60,000 nt of DNA from Polytrichum commune. Taxonomy: Eukaryota > Streptophyta > Polytrichopsida > Polytrichales > Polytrichaceae. The first letter of the stretch is position 1. Every line of letters begins with the position of its first letter. The stretch lies in contig OX485809.1 in assembly GCA_950295325.1 (NCBI GenBank), forward strand, positions 29,962,144-30,022,143, given 5' to 3'. The position numbers were made by a program, and so were the translations under genes. The notes under the pieces are model-generated. The model was given only the letters and a program-made list of their open reading frames with translations, had not been told where the DNA came from and did no database searches. Below, one piece after another: positions 46,485 through 58,182 of the stretch.

Positions 46485-47933
46485 ATTAGGGGACCCAATA
46501 AACTATAACATTGTCCTCGTTGCAACAACCACAAAAGATTAAAATAACCATCTAAAGTATATCTTAATGCAATACTTTCATGTGTCCACCACTGCTTCTC
46601 AATGCACTCATCGCCTTTATTTGATCTCCCAAATCTTGGGCAATGAGTATCAACGATTCAAGAAACTATCACCATGTTTGTATCTCCTCCCAATTGTTGA
46701 GTTGAACACATTGATAAAAACTTGAGTCCAATGTCATCAAAATGAGGGTTGAGCATTAATTTCAACATCAAGCTGTGAAAAATGACAATTTTGTTAATCT
46801 CAAATTTCACGTGGTAACTTGGCCTATGTTGGTGTGTCCAAGACAAATTAATTGCCTTTACAAATTGTGATATAGTTTTCAAGTTACCCTATCTATATCA
46901 TCAATTTGTGAGTTTGTAAGTGAGTATGTATGTATGGATTTGTGCAACCACAAGAAAGATAGTGGCTAGATGTTTTGATGTTATGTTAGTGGACACAATT
47001 GGAGATACTCATTTGCTTGAGCTAAAGGAGGAGGCCCTAGATCTTACATTTTATGAAAAAAATTTGATTTGACTTGAAACCCCAACAATTTTAAACGGTT
47101 GTTTTACCCCTTGATTCTTTCATTTGAGTTCACATAGAGCAATATCACAAAACTTGATATTTTATCATTATTATCATGTAATCAACTTTTGAAACTAGGG
47201 AATACATAGGGAACAATTTTCAATGCTCCACCCCAACGGTACATGTCAATATTCAAATTGCAAACTTATAAACAATCCCAATATCCAAAATTGAATCAAT
47301 GCACATTTGAAAATACAAAATATACCCATCGCCATCAATGATTGGGTGGAGCATTGTGGAGCCCTTCATTTTTTATTTTTAAAAAAAAAAAACATAGTTT
47401 CTCCTAACCTTCAAAACAAACAACTGGTATGAGATATCAACAAACCCAACATAACATTATTTAGTTGCTATCAACCATTCCATCCTAGCGATGTCAGTGA
47501 CATTGCTTCACCGTTGTGTTATAAAGCTGAATTTGCTTTGATGAGAGATTAAACTCCGTGTGGTTACAGAATACTCTTTGAAAAACCCCTGGCCCCACCC
47601 ACCCTCCATACTCAATCGAATAATGTTATGAGATTGAGGGCATAGCCATTATCCACATAGTATTATTCTATTAAAGAACAACATAGAGATTCTTTCTCCT
47701 TCTCGGACTATTATATACAACCGCCCCCCCCCCCCCTCGGTGAACCTAGAATGGTGAAAAAGGAAGATTGTGCACGAAATCCAGTCCGTCCGTTCCCTCT
47801 CACGGATTCATTGACATGGATCCACACCTAGCCCAAATCAAGGTAAGTACATCATTGGATTAGGCTCTCTAATCTCCAAGTAGTTGGTAATGTTTTGACA
47901 GGGAGTTATTCCCTTTGTGCCCTTCCATCAAGG
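46485..47933. other. Spacer upstream of tRNA-Arg(TCT) copy 1
   Basis: No supported gene. TAACATTATTTAG (47455) and AATAATGTTATG (47620) form weak inverted ends reminiscent of the palindromic MITE family at 19308, but the interior does not match. A run of 14 C lies near 47722. Confidence 0.4.
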
Positions 47934-48006
47934 GCTCCCGTGGCCTAATGGATAAGGCATCTGACTTCTAATCAGGGGATTGTGGGTTCGAGTCCCACCG
48001 GGAGTG
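47934..48006 (+). tRNA. tRNA-Arg (anticodon TCT), copy 1
   Basis: 73-base cloverleaf: acceptor GCTCCCG with CGGGAGT (first pair G-T), D arm GCCTAATGGATAAGGC, anticodon loop CTTCTAA, T arm GTGGGTTCGAGTCCCAC, discriminator G. TTTTG follows after 7 bases. Confidence 0.97.
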
Positions 48007-48330
48007 CCTCTCTTTTGTTTCCCACCATGGAAACAAAAAGGAAGCTAGGCGTGCTTGGTATGACACTTGGTGTTCTGCACCCACTTCTTGTAGGATATGA
48101 ATCATGCGATTAGTGCCACATGATTGACAAGCCCAAATCGTGGCCTATTCCGAGCTCATATGAATATCTCATGCATTTATTATCAAAGGGGACATTTGAT
48201 TTCTCCAAGGATATGAATGGAGTTATTTGTAGAGCAAAGGATAGGAGACCAGTAGTTCCAATCCATGAGTTTATGAGAATCAACACGAAGTCGTCCAAGT
48301 TTTCTTAATACCTAAATCACCATACATAAA
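48007..48330 (+). repeat. 3' flank of tRNA-Arg(TCT) copy 1, duplicated at 50275-50720
   Basis: Blocks such as CCCACTTCTTGTAGGATATG, ATGCGATTAGTRC and CATATGAATATCTCAT recur in order downstream of tRNA copy 2 with moderate divergence. The 62-codon ORF here (48120-48308) is partly shared but has no recognised motif. Confidence 0.7.
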
Positions 48331-48403
48331 GAGTGATGTCGGGCTATTAAAAATTGGCTTTCTAGCTTTTCCTACTGGGATGGGTGGGTCAAATGCATAG
48401 TAG

Positions 48404-48888
48404 GCTGATTTGGGATTTAGGATAGTCCCATGCGCATACCTTAATTACGATTTTAGAGTTCTCACAAAGTTTGAGAGGTGGAAAAAGGAGTTCCCAAAAG
48501 TTTCAACCAACTTTCAAACATGCTCCAATACGCGATGAGCTAAGGAGTTATTAAATAGAAGGTTTTTCTCAAAGAATGATCAAATTTACGATTTTGTCCC
48601 TCTTTGATCACTCTGATTAATCATGCATGATCAAAGTGGAGATTCAAGCTAGCCATGCATAGGCCAATACATGATTTAGGATAGTCCTAGTCCATACCCC
48701 ACTTAAGATCCTAAAGTTCTCGCAAAGTTTGAGAGGTGGAAAATGGAGCTCCCAAAAGTTTCAACCAACTTTCAAAACAAGCTCCAATATGCAACGAACT
48801 AAAGGAGCTATTAATACAAGTTTGTTTCTTCTTCTCAAAGAATGATCAAATCTATGGTTTCGTCCCTCGTTGATCACTCTAATTTATC
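48404..48888 (+). repeat. Tandem duplication, unit about 260 bp
   Basis: Copy 1 (48404-48664) and copy 2 (from 48668, interrupted at 48888) share GATTTAGGATAGTCC, CTCRCAAAGTTTGAGAGGTG, CCCAAAAGTTTCAACCAACT, AAGAATGATCAAATYTA and TTGATCACTCT. The end of copy 2 continues after the transposon at 49397 with AATTTATCATGCATGACCAA. Confidence 0.92.
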
Positions 48889-49396
48889 CTCAGGGAGTGC
48901 ACTATTCATTAAAACCAAGCATCACGTGCGTGCATGCCCCTTATTAAAATACCCCTGTATACATTTTATTTTTGCTAAAATCAAGCAATATACTTACAAA
49001 TCTCATTGCTTCAAAATACATTTCCATACGTACACAAGGGTCCAAAAATAAATACCGAAATTGTATATAACATGTGTACAAATGTTTGGAAATGCAAAAA
49101 TATGGCCCTATTATATGTATAATATCAAATTATGGATTTTTAGTTATAAAGTCGTTACTTAGTGGATGAAAAAACACATGATTCTTGGTCCAGGTCTGAC
49201 TTGAACGCGTAAACGTGTAAACGCGTACTTTACATATATTTTTCTATAGCCTTATCTCCAGCCTTGTGTATATCTACTTCCTGCTTAATAGCAATATGTC
49301 TCTTGTACGTACATTTTGTACATGCTTGTTCTAAATAATACCCCCTTTGTGCACGCACGTGTATATTTACAGTACTTGAACAGTGCACTCCCTGGG
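48889..49396. mobile_element. Non-autonomous hAT-type element, 508 bp, with 8-bp target duplication
   Basis: AATTTATC occurs at 48881-48888 and 49397-49404. Ends are CTCAGGGAGTGCACTATTCA at the left and, from the right, CCCAGGGAGTGCACTGTTCA. Subterminal CACGTGCGTGCA motifs mirror each other. Removing the element and one AATTTATC restores the second unit of the surrounding tandem repeat, which copy 1 shows uninterrupted, so the borders are certain to within a base or two. No coding capacity. Confidence 0.95.
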
Positions 49397-49404
49397 AATT
49401 TATC

Positions 49405-50201
49405 ATGCATGACCAAAGTGGAGATTCAAGTTCTCTAATGCAGTATCCTTCAAAGGATGTAGAGATTTGATGTAGGAAATCTATGCATATTTTCTACAAG
49501 CTTATCCATTAAAAATCTATTAATAGATATTTAAGCTCATCGTTAATAGAAGTACATTCACTTCCTCAAAAGAAATTTGGAGTTCAAAACCATATTTAGT
49601 ACATTGTCTTATGGATAACCTCGGTGAGGTCTTCACAATACATTGTCTTATGCTAGGAATAAAATTAATATTTACTCACATATATGTGACATCAATGACC
49701 AAAGTATGTATATGAAGGCACATAGACTAGATATTTGTACCTGTATCTTCAATAACATTAAGGTATGCAACTGATTTGAAAAGTGCACATGAACCATAAG
49801 CTCATTTTTATATAGGGTCGCTTTTGACACAATTAATCAAAAATGGAATTATGTAGTTCAAATGTCATTTTTTGTGCATGGAGAGACCCAGTCTGAGAGT
49901 TCAATGCTCATGTAAGTTCCCACAATTAAGTTGATTGTTGAATATAGAATGTTTGATAATTTTGGACACGAAGTGTTGTCTCTTTAAAACACATTTCTTT
50001 TATTATATGTTCTTTAGATCTACACCCGACCACACACCACTCGAATATAGGTGATTCATTTAGAAAGTAGTAGAGGAATGCCCCCATTGTTACTAGCCAT
50101 TTAGAACACAAAGTAACCCAATCGTTAGTAAATTAATTAGGCTTTAATGAATTGCTAATTCTTATTCAGTAAGTTAAGCTTTTAATGAGTTCCTAATTAG
50201 A
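49405..50201. other. Spacer before tRNA-Arg(TCT) copy 2
   Basis: AT-rich, no ORF with motif, no further element delimited. TAATTAGGCTTTAATGA and TTAAGCTTTTAATGAGTTCC form a small direct repeat just before the tRNA. Confidence 0.4.
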
Positions 50202-50274
50202 GCTCCCGTGGCCTAATGGATAAGGCATCTGACTTCTAATCAGGGGATTGTGGGTTCGAGTCCCACCGGGAGTG
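50202..50274 (+). tRNA. tRNA-Arg (anticodon TCT), copy 2
   Basis: Same 73-base sequence as copy 1, 2268 bases downstream, same strand, followed at once by a run of eight T (strong pol III terminator). Confidence 0.97.
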
Positions 50275-50720
50275 TTTTTTTTATGCCCACCATTGTCACA
50301 AAAAAACAAATTTGGTGTAATTTGAGTGGTCAATTTGAGCCTGAGTCCCAACCCCACTTTTTTAGTGAATAAAATCTCTAGAAGTTGGATTAATGTGGTC
50401 ATGTTATAATGGAAATGTGCAATATCATCCATATGTGGTTTTGTCACTCAAATGATTGTGGCCATTTCAGCTATCTTGAGATTTAAAAAATATTAAAACT
50501 AAAGCCTTCAGGTAGATGGGTCTTAAATGGTTACCTTTCTGACTAGCCCACTTCTTCTAGGATATGAGCATGCAATTAGTACGAAATGGTTAGCAAATCC
50601 AAATTGAGGATGTAGTCATCTTCTTAATAAGTTTTGGAGCCCATATGAACATCTTATTTGTTATTGAATTGAAGATTCTCAATGTGCTTGTTAAATGGTC
50701 TTCCTAGACTATGTTGACGA
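50275..50720 (+). repeat. 3' flank of tRNA-Arg(TCT) copy 2
   Basis: Diverged copy of 48007-48330: CCCACTTCTTCTAGGATATG, ATGCAATTAGTAC and CATATGAACATCTTAT in the same order, with longer spacers. Confidence 0.7.
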
Positions 50721-50836
50721 TTGAACCTAGAATGGTTATCATATTTTGACCACACATGTCTTTTTGGTGTCTGTTCTTGAAGCCGCACCAAAGATAGGGT
50801 TTTGATGTAAAAGTAACCGAATAAGGGTTGTCTACC

Positions 50837-51120
50837 CTAACCATTTTGAAAAGTCCAATAGGAAAGAAAAAAATTGGCTGAAAACATGCAGAATAATTCT
50901 GAAAGTGCTGCAGTTAGTGTGTTGTCCAGATCCTCCCGAATTGCGGTTAGGTCGGGGGGCTTGGGAATTGATGGCCTCGGGACTGTAGATGTCAGATGGT
51001 ACATACCGGATTCAAATTTCAAGTTTGCGTCACGCTCATCAACTTGCAGGTGTGGCCGGATCTCTTTCAAATTGCGAACTCACCTTTCCAGCGACGTCGA
51101 CGCAGCTTCTTCCCGCCTTG
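50837..51120 (-). other. Possible exon remnant, minus strand
   Basis: The minus frame 51070-50837 reads protein-like text (GMYHLTSTVPRPSIPKPPDL, then TAIREDLDNTLTAALSEL) and upstream at about 51082 there is a good donor (AAAG|GTGAGT) after a Lys/Arg-rich stretch. The plus strand is also open here. I do not recognise a family; it may be a gene fragment or chance. GC content is higher than around it. Confidence 0.25.
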
Positions 51121-51955
51121 CTTCAGAGTCCAGACAATTCTAACTTGTATGCATTTAAAGGAGGCTAAAGGCAATGAAATCATTGGATTGTCTGTAGTGT
51201 AATTTCCTGTGCGGACAGAAGATCCATTGATTTCATTCATGAGCAAGCCGGGAGTCAGAGAAGGGATGCACTATGGGCAAGTAGAATAAGCTTAATATAC
51301 TCCTCGTGTGTTGTAATGTGATGATGCGATGATGGGGAGTATTGAGGTTTGGCGTCCCTTAAACAAGAGATTTGGTGAAAACTATTGTGTTAAGTTGGCA
51401 TAGGAGCGTCACTACGCGATTCAGGTTTCGACATTGGTGAGGACTTCGATGATTGCCGCACCCAAGCTCATTGCTGGTGAGGATGACTAGAAGAAACTTA
51501 CCAGGTTGCTCGTATTGAGAATGTCAATGATTCGGTACTTTCCATGTGGATTTGTGCACTGTTGACGTTATACCTATACGTTGTTGAGTCCGGCATGGTT
51601 TAGTTAGTTAGGGCTAGCTCATACGTACTGTTTGTTACATGCAGCAACATGTGGGTTGTCTCGAATAATTTTGACCATTCGAGAGCATTTTGAGATTGAT
51701 CACGAGCAGCAATATTTAATTAGTCATAAGTTAATTCTCTGTTCCAGTGTCATGTTATGTTGCACATAAATGAACCGATGAAGAGAGATTTGGCTGAAGG
51801 CATGCAGTGGCTATGTCGTTTTTACAGCACCAGGGCTAATGTTTTGCGTCGAGGTTGCAGAGGCTGCTATGTCGTTACATCAACAGGAGGGTTAACAATT
51901 GTATCGAAGTTGCACAAGGGGCTATATATCTTGGTATTTGTCTGTCTCGATCGCC
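51121..51955. other. Spacer, nothing recognised
   Basis: Short ORFs only; no structured repeat or RNA gene seen. Confidence 0.4.
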
Positions 51956-52420
51956 ATGTCGACCCGAGTTTATGACAAAGACGATGAGAACTATGATGAA
52001 GTGGACATCATTCTAGCAAGTGCGAAGCTGGGAGCTCCTAGGAAGAGGTACAGGGACACCAAGTCCAGGCACACCTTCAACCTGTCCGACATTCCTGAGA
52101 ACTTTGCTCATGTACCGTCAAGTAAACAGTCGAGTAGCGCCGTTAATCCACACACATCATCATCTTCATCTCCGTCATGCCAGCTGCCGACACATGACGA
52201 TCCTCGAGCGAACAACACTAGCGATGAAACCGGCCAGGACTATGGTCGGCAACAGAATAATAAGCGGACGTTCACGCAGACTACTGTTAGGTGGCTTAGA
52301 GACCGCTGCAAGGGATGCATTCGAGCTGTCAACGAAACTTTCGACATGGCTGGGGTTTGTGCGTGCACAAGAGTAACCACCGCACATGCTCCCTTACGAT
52401 CACGACGCCAAGTTTCCTGA
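51956..52420 (+). CDS. Hypothetical protein, about 154 aa
   Basis: Open frame from an ATG at 51956 (the frame itself opens at 51899). The N terminus is acidic (YDKDDENYDEVDII), followed by a basic patch (PRKRYRDTKSRH), FNLSDIPENFAHV, a Ser-rich stretch and a Cys-containing basic C terminus. Codon use and GC content are higher than in the surrounding spacer, which supports coding, but no domain is recognised and no introns could be inferred. It could be one exon of a larger gene. No membrane segment or signal peptide. Confidence 0.35.
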   Translation: MSTRVYDKDDENYDEVDIILASAKLGAPRKRYRDTKSRHTFNLSDIPENFAHVPSSKQSSSAVNPHTSSSSSPSCQLPTHDDPRANNTSDETGQDYGRQQNNKRTFTQTTVRWLRDRCKGCIRAVNETFDMAGVCACTRVTTAHAPLRSRRQVS

Positions 52421-53457
52421 AGTTACATTAGGATCCTATTTTCACTTTCTCAAGTCTATATCAAACGAGGAATCTGCCTCCAGTACATGCTTCTTTTATG
52501 CTGAAATGGCTTTCGAGCTTGAAGCTGCACAAGATGATGTCATCGAAGCTGATGCACAATGAGAGCAGCTTCTTCTACACATCAAAAACTACAGCATGTC
52601 ATTCTACCAGTGTACGCATGCTTTGCCAATTCCCAGGACAACTCCCTTTCTTGCTAAAATTACATTGTAGTACTGTACTGCCTATTGCTCTGGAATAACA
52701 ATCACATTCAAATCAAGAGTTCCTGCTGACTGTATCCAAGAATTCTCACTTCGGAGCAGGCTAAAACGTCACAATCAGGTTCCATTTACAGATCCCACGA
52801 GGCTACATGGAAATCCCAAGCCGTATGGACAAGCTTGGTTTAGGAACGAAACCCTCAAACCATCAATCGGAGCTCAGTTCACTATCGAAAAGAAAGTGCA
52901 ATAGGTGCTTCTAGAAATGTTGATGTAGAATGCCAATTTCGAAATCCAGTGCGGGAAACTAATGAGAGCTCTAAACTCCACTCCATAGTTCGACTTGACA
53001 TTTCATTCAGTTATGTTTCGTGCACAGATGTTTCGTTCTCCAATTTGAAAGAATGATCTTATTTATCTGTTTCCATATTTTCTGGAAGTTAGAAAATTTG
53101 TGACAGGTTTTCAATTTCCTCCTGAGCGAAACCACAATAAGGACGCATGTAAGGATAGAAACAACCCTGCTATCCAAATGGGCCTCTGGACGCTACGATT
53201 CCTACACCAATGCGCTAAACTGTCTTCTGTTCAATAGAAGTGAATCATGTGATGGAACTCACATCAAGGTAGACCGTGCCTCTTAATGATTGAGCAACCC
53301 CTAACGCCTCAGTCCCTGTCTAAAATCGTGTCGGTAGCTAACTTAGTGGTATTTGCCACTAAATCTTATGTATGTATTTGCCGCCTGCTCTTATCCAGAG
53401 GCCAAAAGTCAATGTAAGGATCTTTGTCTTGGTATGACCACCGGTGCTGGGCAAAAC
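52421..53457. other. 3' flank of the mannanase gene
   Basis: Presumed 3' untranslated region and spacer of the minus-strand mannanase. Short ORFs without motifs. Nothing else seen. Confidence 0.4.
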
Positions 53458-56311
53458 CTAACGGATGTGCTTCAACCGAAATGCGTGGTTGAGCATGAGA
53501 GATCGAATGGCAGGGCTGCTGGCGAGGTCGATGGCGAAGCCATCGTTGATGTTGGGTTTAATGTAACCGGGGCAGATTTGCCAGACGAACGCACCTCCAG
53601 CAGCCCCCCCGCGTAGAGCCGATTGGTACACTGTGTCATACACATCCTTCATGGAGGACACTCGAAGAGCCTCCGAGTAGCCTGCAATTTGGTCCGACTT
53701 GCCGAATTCGCCAAAGATCACCGGCTTGTTCAACTTGTACTGGGAATCACGGATGTGGGTGTTCATCCAGACGCTCGAGAAAGCGCGCTTGCCGTCTTCG
53801 CTCAGATACGGCACCCTGCACACAATTAGGCATCCATGATTGCTTTGTGAGTCGGTCTGCTTCAAATTCACAGCCTTTCGTTCAAAAATGATGCAATAGC
53901 CAATTTCGTCTAATAGTTAGAATTTAAGTAGATCAAATGGAGATGGACATCGTACCAATTGTCGGGGTAGGTATGGACAGAGGTATAGTCGATCCCCCTA
54001 ACTTGGTTGTTGCGGATGAAGTCGGTACCAAGCTGCGCGGTGTATACCGTAGGATTCGCGGTCAAACTCGAAACCGAATTTGGTGAGACTTGAGAACTGT
54101 AGAATCCTTCCATGCCAACCCCCAAGACATGGTTTCCATCCAGACTCTTCACGTATGGAGCCATCTCCTGTATCCAAGCCTGAATTCACAGATTCATCTG
54201 TTAGACAATCCTTTCCCAAACCTTCCTATCAATTGTGTGTACCAGACGTTCGTATCAAAGTAGACGAATCGAAGATGATTCTTCGCATCCTCAACTCACC
54301 TAGCCTAACAACTAGTGATACGCGGAAGAGCCTTCCCCAACGGAGGCTTAAGATGGAGGAAATTAGTGGTCTCTGCCCAAACTAATTAGGCCAGCAAACA
54401 ATTCCTCTGGAGTTGGAAGGGGAAGAGGTTTGTGGCCTCTGCCCAAAATGCAGGTGTGAGCACGTTGGTCATGTAGTTAATGTCGTTTCCATGGGGAAGA
54501 GTATACACCACTGTTGGTCTGGTATATAGGTGAATGTATGGTGTCAATGATCAACATCATTAATGATTTCAAAGAACCTACCATGGTTATCTAAATTATA
54601 ATATCAGTCAGATATTGGTATGTCTAGCTGAGAGTATTTTTGTATACTAGGACGATTTTTCCTTGACATACATGTTGTTGCAGTGATACATGAACTCAAA
54701 TGTCTCGAAAACAAAAATATTGTCAAATACCCTTATCAAAAGATATGAAAGCCTGCTTGTAGATACCAAAATGGTATAGGAAAAAAATTAATACCAGACC
54801 AACATTGATATGCACAACATTGAAGAGCTTTGTGAAGGGATCATGATCACATGTTTACACTCCAAGAGGTGGAAACGTGGAAACCACGGAATAGGCTCTA
54901 AATGATGCTTCACTGTTCAACAAAAGCATCATCAGAGAGGTTGTCACATCATCTTACTAAACATCAAGATAATGGCAAAATGTAGGGTTTAATGAATGCT
55001 CCTACGAATACTTGCCTGCAACGTGTTTCCAGAGGGGTCTGACAAGCAGCGGGGTTCGTTCATGAGCTCCCACCCAAAAATGGATGTCTCATCGCGATAC
55101 AACACGCCCGTGAAGACATTCCTCCTCGAAATAATTTTCTGCAGGATCAAGACACGTATGGCTGCCGTCAAAGAGGAGAGTGACATGTGTCAATGCACTA
55201 GAACTGAGTTACACGCGTGCCAAAATATTAAGGCTAATTAGGTAACTCCAGCATCTGCAGAATCGTCGTGTGTGCATACTGCTGGACTTACCTTGATGTG
55301 GTTCTTGTACCACTGCTTGATGATGCCGAATGAGTAAAAGTTATCCTCGTTCCAAAGGGAGGCTCCGGCATATTGGTTTGCCCATGCCACATAGCGAGCC
55401 TTCCCACCATAATCTGCGTAGTTGTTGACGAAGGTGAGCACCATGCGGATTCCGTGTTTCTTGGCAGAGTAAATCACATAATCCAGTCCCTGCCAATTCA
55501 ATTCTAGAACCATGTCAGTGCATGCATCGATCACAACCTTTCAGAGGCAAAACTTCTGAATGATGAACCAAAATTGAATTGCTTACTAATTAGGTTTTAA
55601 TACGGTTCCAGTACTTTCAATTAAAAATACAAATCCTCGCATGAGATCAGGAGATAATTTGTACAGGATGTTTATAACATCACAACGATCACATGCTACA
55701 TAACCGTTCGGATATCTTTGATGTGGTTAAACAAATTAGTCCAACAAAACACGAAGAATGGCGATATTCATCAAGATTCAAGAAGCTTTTACCTGAAAGA
55801 CCTGCTCATCGTAGACGCCGGGTATGATTTGAAGGGGCTTGTAATTGACGCCATCAGAAAACGCCCAGGTTCGGATCACAGTGATTCCTGCTCCCGCGGC
55901 TTGCTGGAAAATGTCATCTACAATCCACCTCGTCGAACTGTCCGAAGCGTAAGTCATTAACCAATACACGTTGGCACCGTTCACATAGAGCGGTCTTCCA
56001 TTCAGAACAAACTGGTGGCCACTAGTCTTGACAAAATTGCTCCATCCAGCCTGCGGGGAGCCCCGCAAACTTGTAGCTATTGCATGCTGCTGGCCAAAGT
56101 TATAACCAGCTTGAAGACTTCCGTAGAATGCATCTGCATTATAATCGTAGCTGCTTAAGCTGTTACTCACGACGCGAGCTTCAGTGCTCAACCCCAATGC
56201 CACGATGGCCAGAATCACGACAAGAGCTACATTTACGCGGCTACTGGAGAACCTCCTGCACCATGCAGATGACCTGCTCAGACTCACAATCATAGGACCT
56301 CCTGTTGCCAT
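53458..56311 (-). CDS. Endo-1,4-beta-mannanase (GH5 family), 5 exons
   Basis: Exons 56311-55793, 55489-55292, 55138-55016, 54179-53956 and 53815-53458 give 473 residues. Residues about 27-47 ([15 protein letters not shown]) form a signal peptide or anchor for the secretory path. The catalytic domain starts near residue 90 with [29 protein letters not shown] and [13 protein letters not shown] follow; WELMNEPRC holds the acid/base Glu and VIFGEFGKS the nucleophile Glu, both present. [12 protein letters not shown] is the usual late motif. Known role: hydrolysis of mannans in the plant cell wall, used in growth and germination. Intron 3 starts CAG|GCAAGT, a GC-AG intron; the other introns are GT-AG. 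The last residues ([10 protein letters not shown]) differ from the usual tail. Confidence 0.95.
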
Positions 56312-56459
56312 TGCTTGGATCCGACAGCCGATTACACGGAGATGCAGGGCTATCCGAGATTCAAAAGGAGGCTCAACTGAACCATTGCATATATTGGGTA
56401 TGAATGCCCTCCTTGACAGACATCAAAAACTTCTTTCAATGCCAATTGAAGGCAGTGAT

Positions 56460-56880
56460 CCTTCTGAAAGACCACAAATTCAAACCCCCAAGTTCATGAG
56501 CATCGAACATCAAAACAGTACAGCAATACTGTAATCTTCTTACTAGTCCAAGGAGCGAGCTGTAATCCAGAAATCATTTGGATTCTACGGTGAGAGATTA
56601 TATGAGTAGCAACACTGCATAGCAGAGACACGGTTGTACTAAGCAAAGAAGGCATTCATTATGTCCACCAGTTCACCTTCTGAAAGTCCACGCATTGGAA
56701 CCCCCAAGTCATTAGCATCCAAATCTAACAATTCTGCAATACTGTAACCGTACTCATCGAAGGAGCTGCAAGTCTCACGAAATCATTCGAATTTCTCGGT
56801 GAGGGATATGCATTGGGTAATCAACATTGCACAAAGAGACGCAGGTAATACACTAAGCAACTAAAACCTCCATTGGTGCA
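56460..56880. repeat. Tandem duplication upstream of the mannanase, unit about 215 bp
   Basis: Copy 1 (56463-56660) and copy 2 (56681-56880) share GAAAGWCCACR, AACCCCCAAGT, GCAATACTGTAA, AAATCATT-GAAT/GGATT, CGGTGAG, and CATTGCAYARAGAGACRC in order. Likely part of the leader or promoter of the mannanase. Confidence 0.8.
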
Positions 56881-57234
56881 CCAGAGACTAATCACCTTGG
56901 AGGCAGGACACTGGAAGTTGGCCGAGCTTGTGCAACAAATTTTCGTTGAGAAGAGAATCAGGTTGATGACATTAAGTTCACCCTTGACGTGTGATGAATC
57001 TGCAGGTCAGCCTAACCCAGACCACACCACACGCACACAATAATATATTTCCCACTCTAGATGGTCACGTTCAGGGGATTGCTTGGCTAGACTGCTTAGA
57101 TTTGTAAATCCTTCAAGTTGACTGTTGATTTGAATCTCCTTGTTGCAGTGTCTGATCCTTGGGTTTGGGTGGGAACTTCCACGAGATCGGGGAGCTGATG
57201 GATGGTGAAGGAAAGGGAACAGTGACAGACGATG

Positions 57235-57243
57235 ATATATATA
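57235..57243 (-). promoter_or_regulatory. Possible TATA box for the mannanase
   Basis: CCTATATATATC on the minus strand is the best TATA-like site upstream, but it is about 925 bases before the start codon, so a long or spliced leader would be needed. Confidence 0.3.
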
Positions 57244-57320
57244 GGCAACCCATCAGTTGATCGGCGTTGGAGGCGTGGTAGGCATTTGAATGTCCCCAAG
57301 CCGCGGGTAACACGGATCAA

Positions 57321-57952
57321 GTCATCAAGTGCACTTGCTTAGTTTGCCTGCTTTCGGTGGGTTATCGCGAGATCACCGGAGGCTTTCTTACTTTCCACAG
57401 AAATGTCCCATTTTGGGTTCTGCGCTCTCAAATGCTTCCTCTCTAATAGCCATTGATTCTCTGTGTCGTGAGGTAATCTCTAGCCAACTTTGATAGGGTC
57501 CACCAGCTTCAAGCTTGGCGCCTCCCACCAATTTCAGATCTGGCAAACCCGGCGGTGCTCACTGCATCGAAATTCTGAACATAACTTAACTCAATTGCCA
57601 TTTTCATCTCCGGGCACTACTGACTGACAATTTCAACTTCAATTTATTAACTCTTGCATGCATGGTTAGTATCCTATAGGCTGTACTTAAATGCAGACGT
57701 CTTCTGTTTGTGGCACTTATTAACTTCTTACCATATGCAGTGACTTATCATTTAGTGATCACATGGTGAAAGTCAACCTCAGTTTAGTAGAATTTAACTT
57801 GGGTACCTTTAGGCCGATGTAAAGTTTAACATGGACACGAGTGTTGTAATGTGATGGGAATCTTTACAAATTTAAATGTGGCATGGCGGAATGTCCTATA
57901 ATATAATATTTCTATTGGGAGTAGCTGCTACAGCTTTGGTTAACTTAAGAAA
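57321..57952. other. Outer upstream region of the mannanase
   Basis: No ORF, RNA gene or clear element seen. Confidence 0.4.
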
Positions 57953-58182
57953 GGTATACTAAAACCATCATTGAACCTAAAACCACCACTATGTACCACA
58001 TGCATACAGTTGGAAATAATAAATGTATGCAAGTGGTACATAGTGGTGGTGGTTATACCCAAAATCATCACCGAACCTAAAGCCACCACCATTGTATACC
58101 CCGTGTATATGTTTGTTGCTCCATATGTATGCATGTGGTACACAGTGGTGGTTTTAGATTTGGTGATGGTTTTGGGTATACC
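57953..58182. mobile_element. Nested palindromic MITE with GGTATAC ends
   Basis: Outer ends GGTATACTAAAACCATCA and, from the right, GGTATACCCAAAACCATCA are inverted copies, and CCACCACT...GTACCACATGCATAC occurs four times with alternating orientation. It looks like two hairpins in a row, or one element duplicated within itself. Non-coding. Confidence 0.8.

Noticed and set aside
47451-47632. Third member of the palindromic TA-flanked MITE family
   Set aside because: Only the outer 13 bases resemble the family; the interior shows no inverted symmetry.
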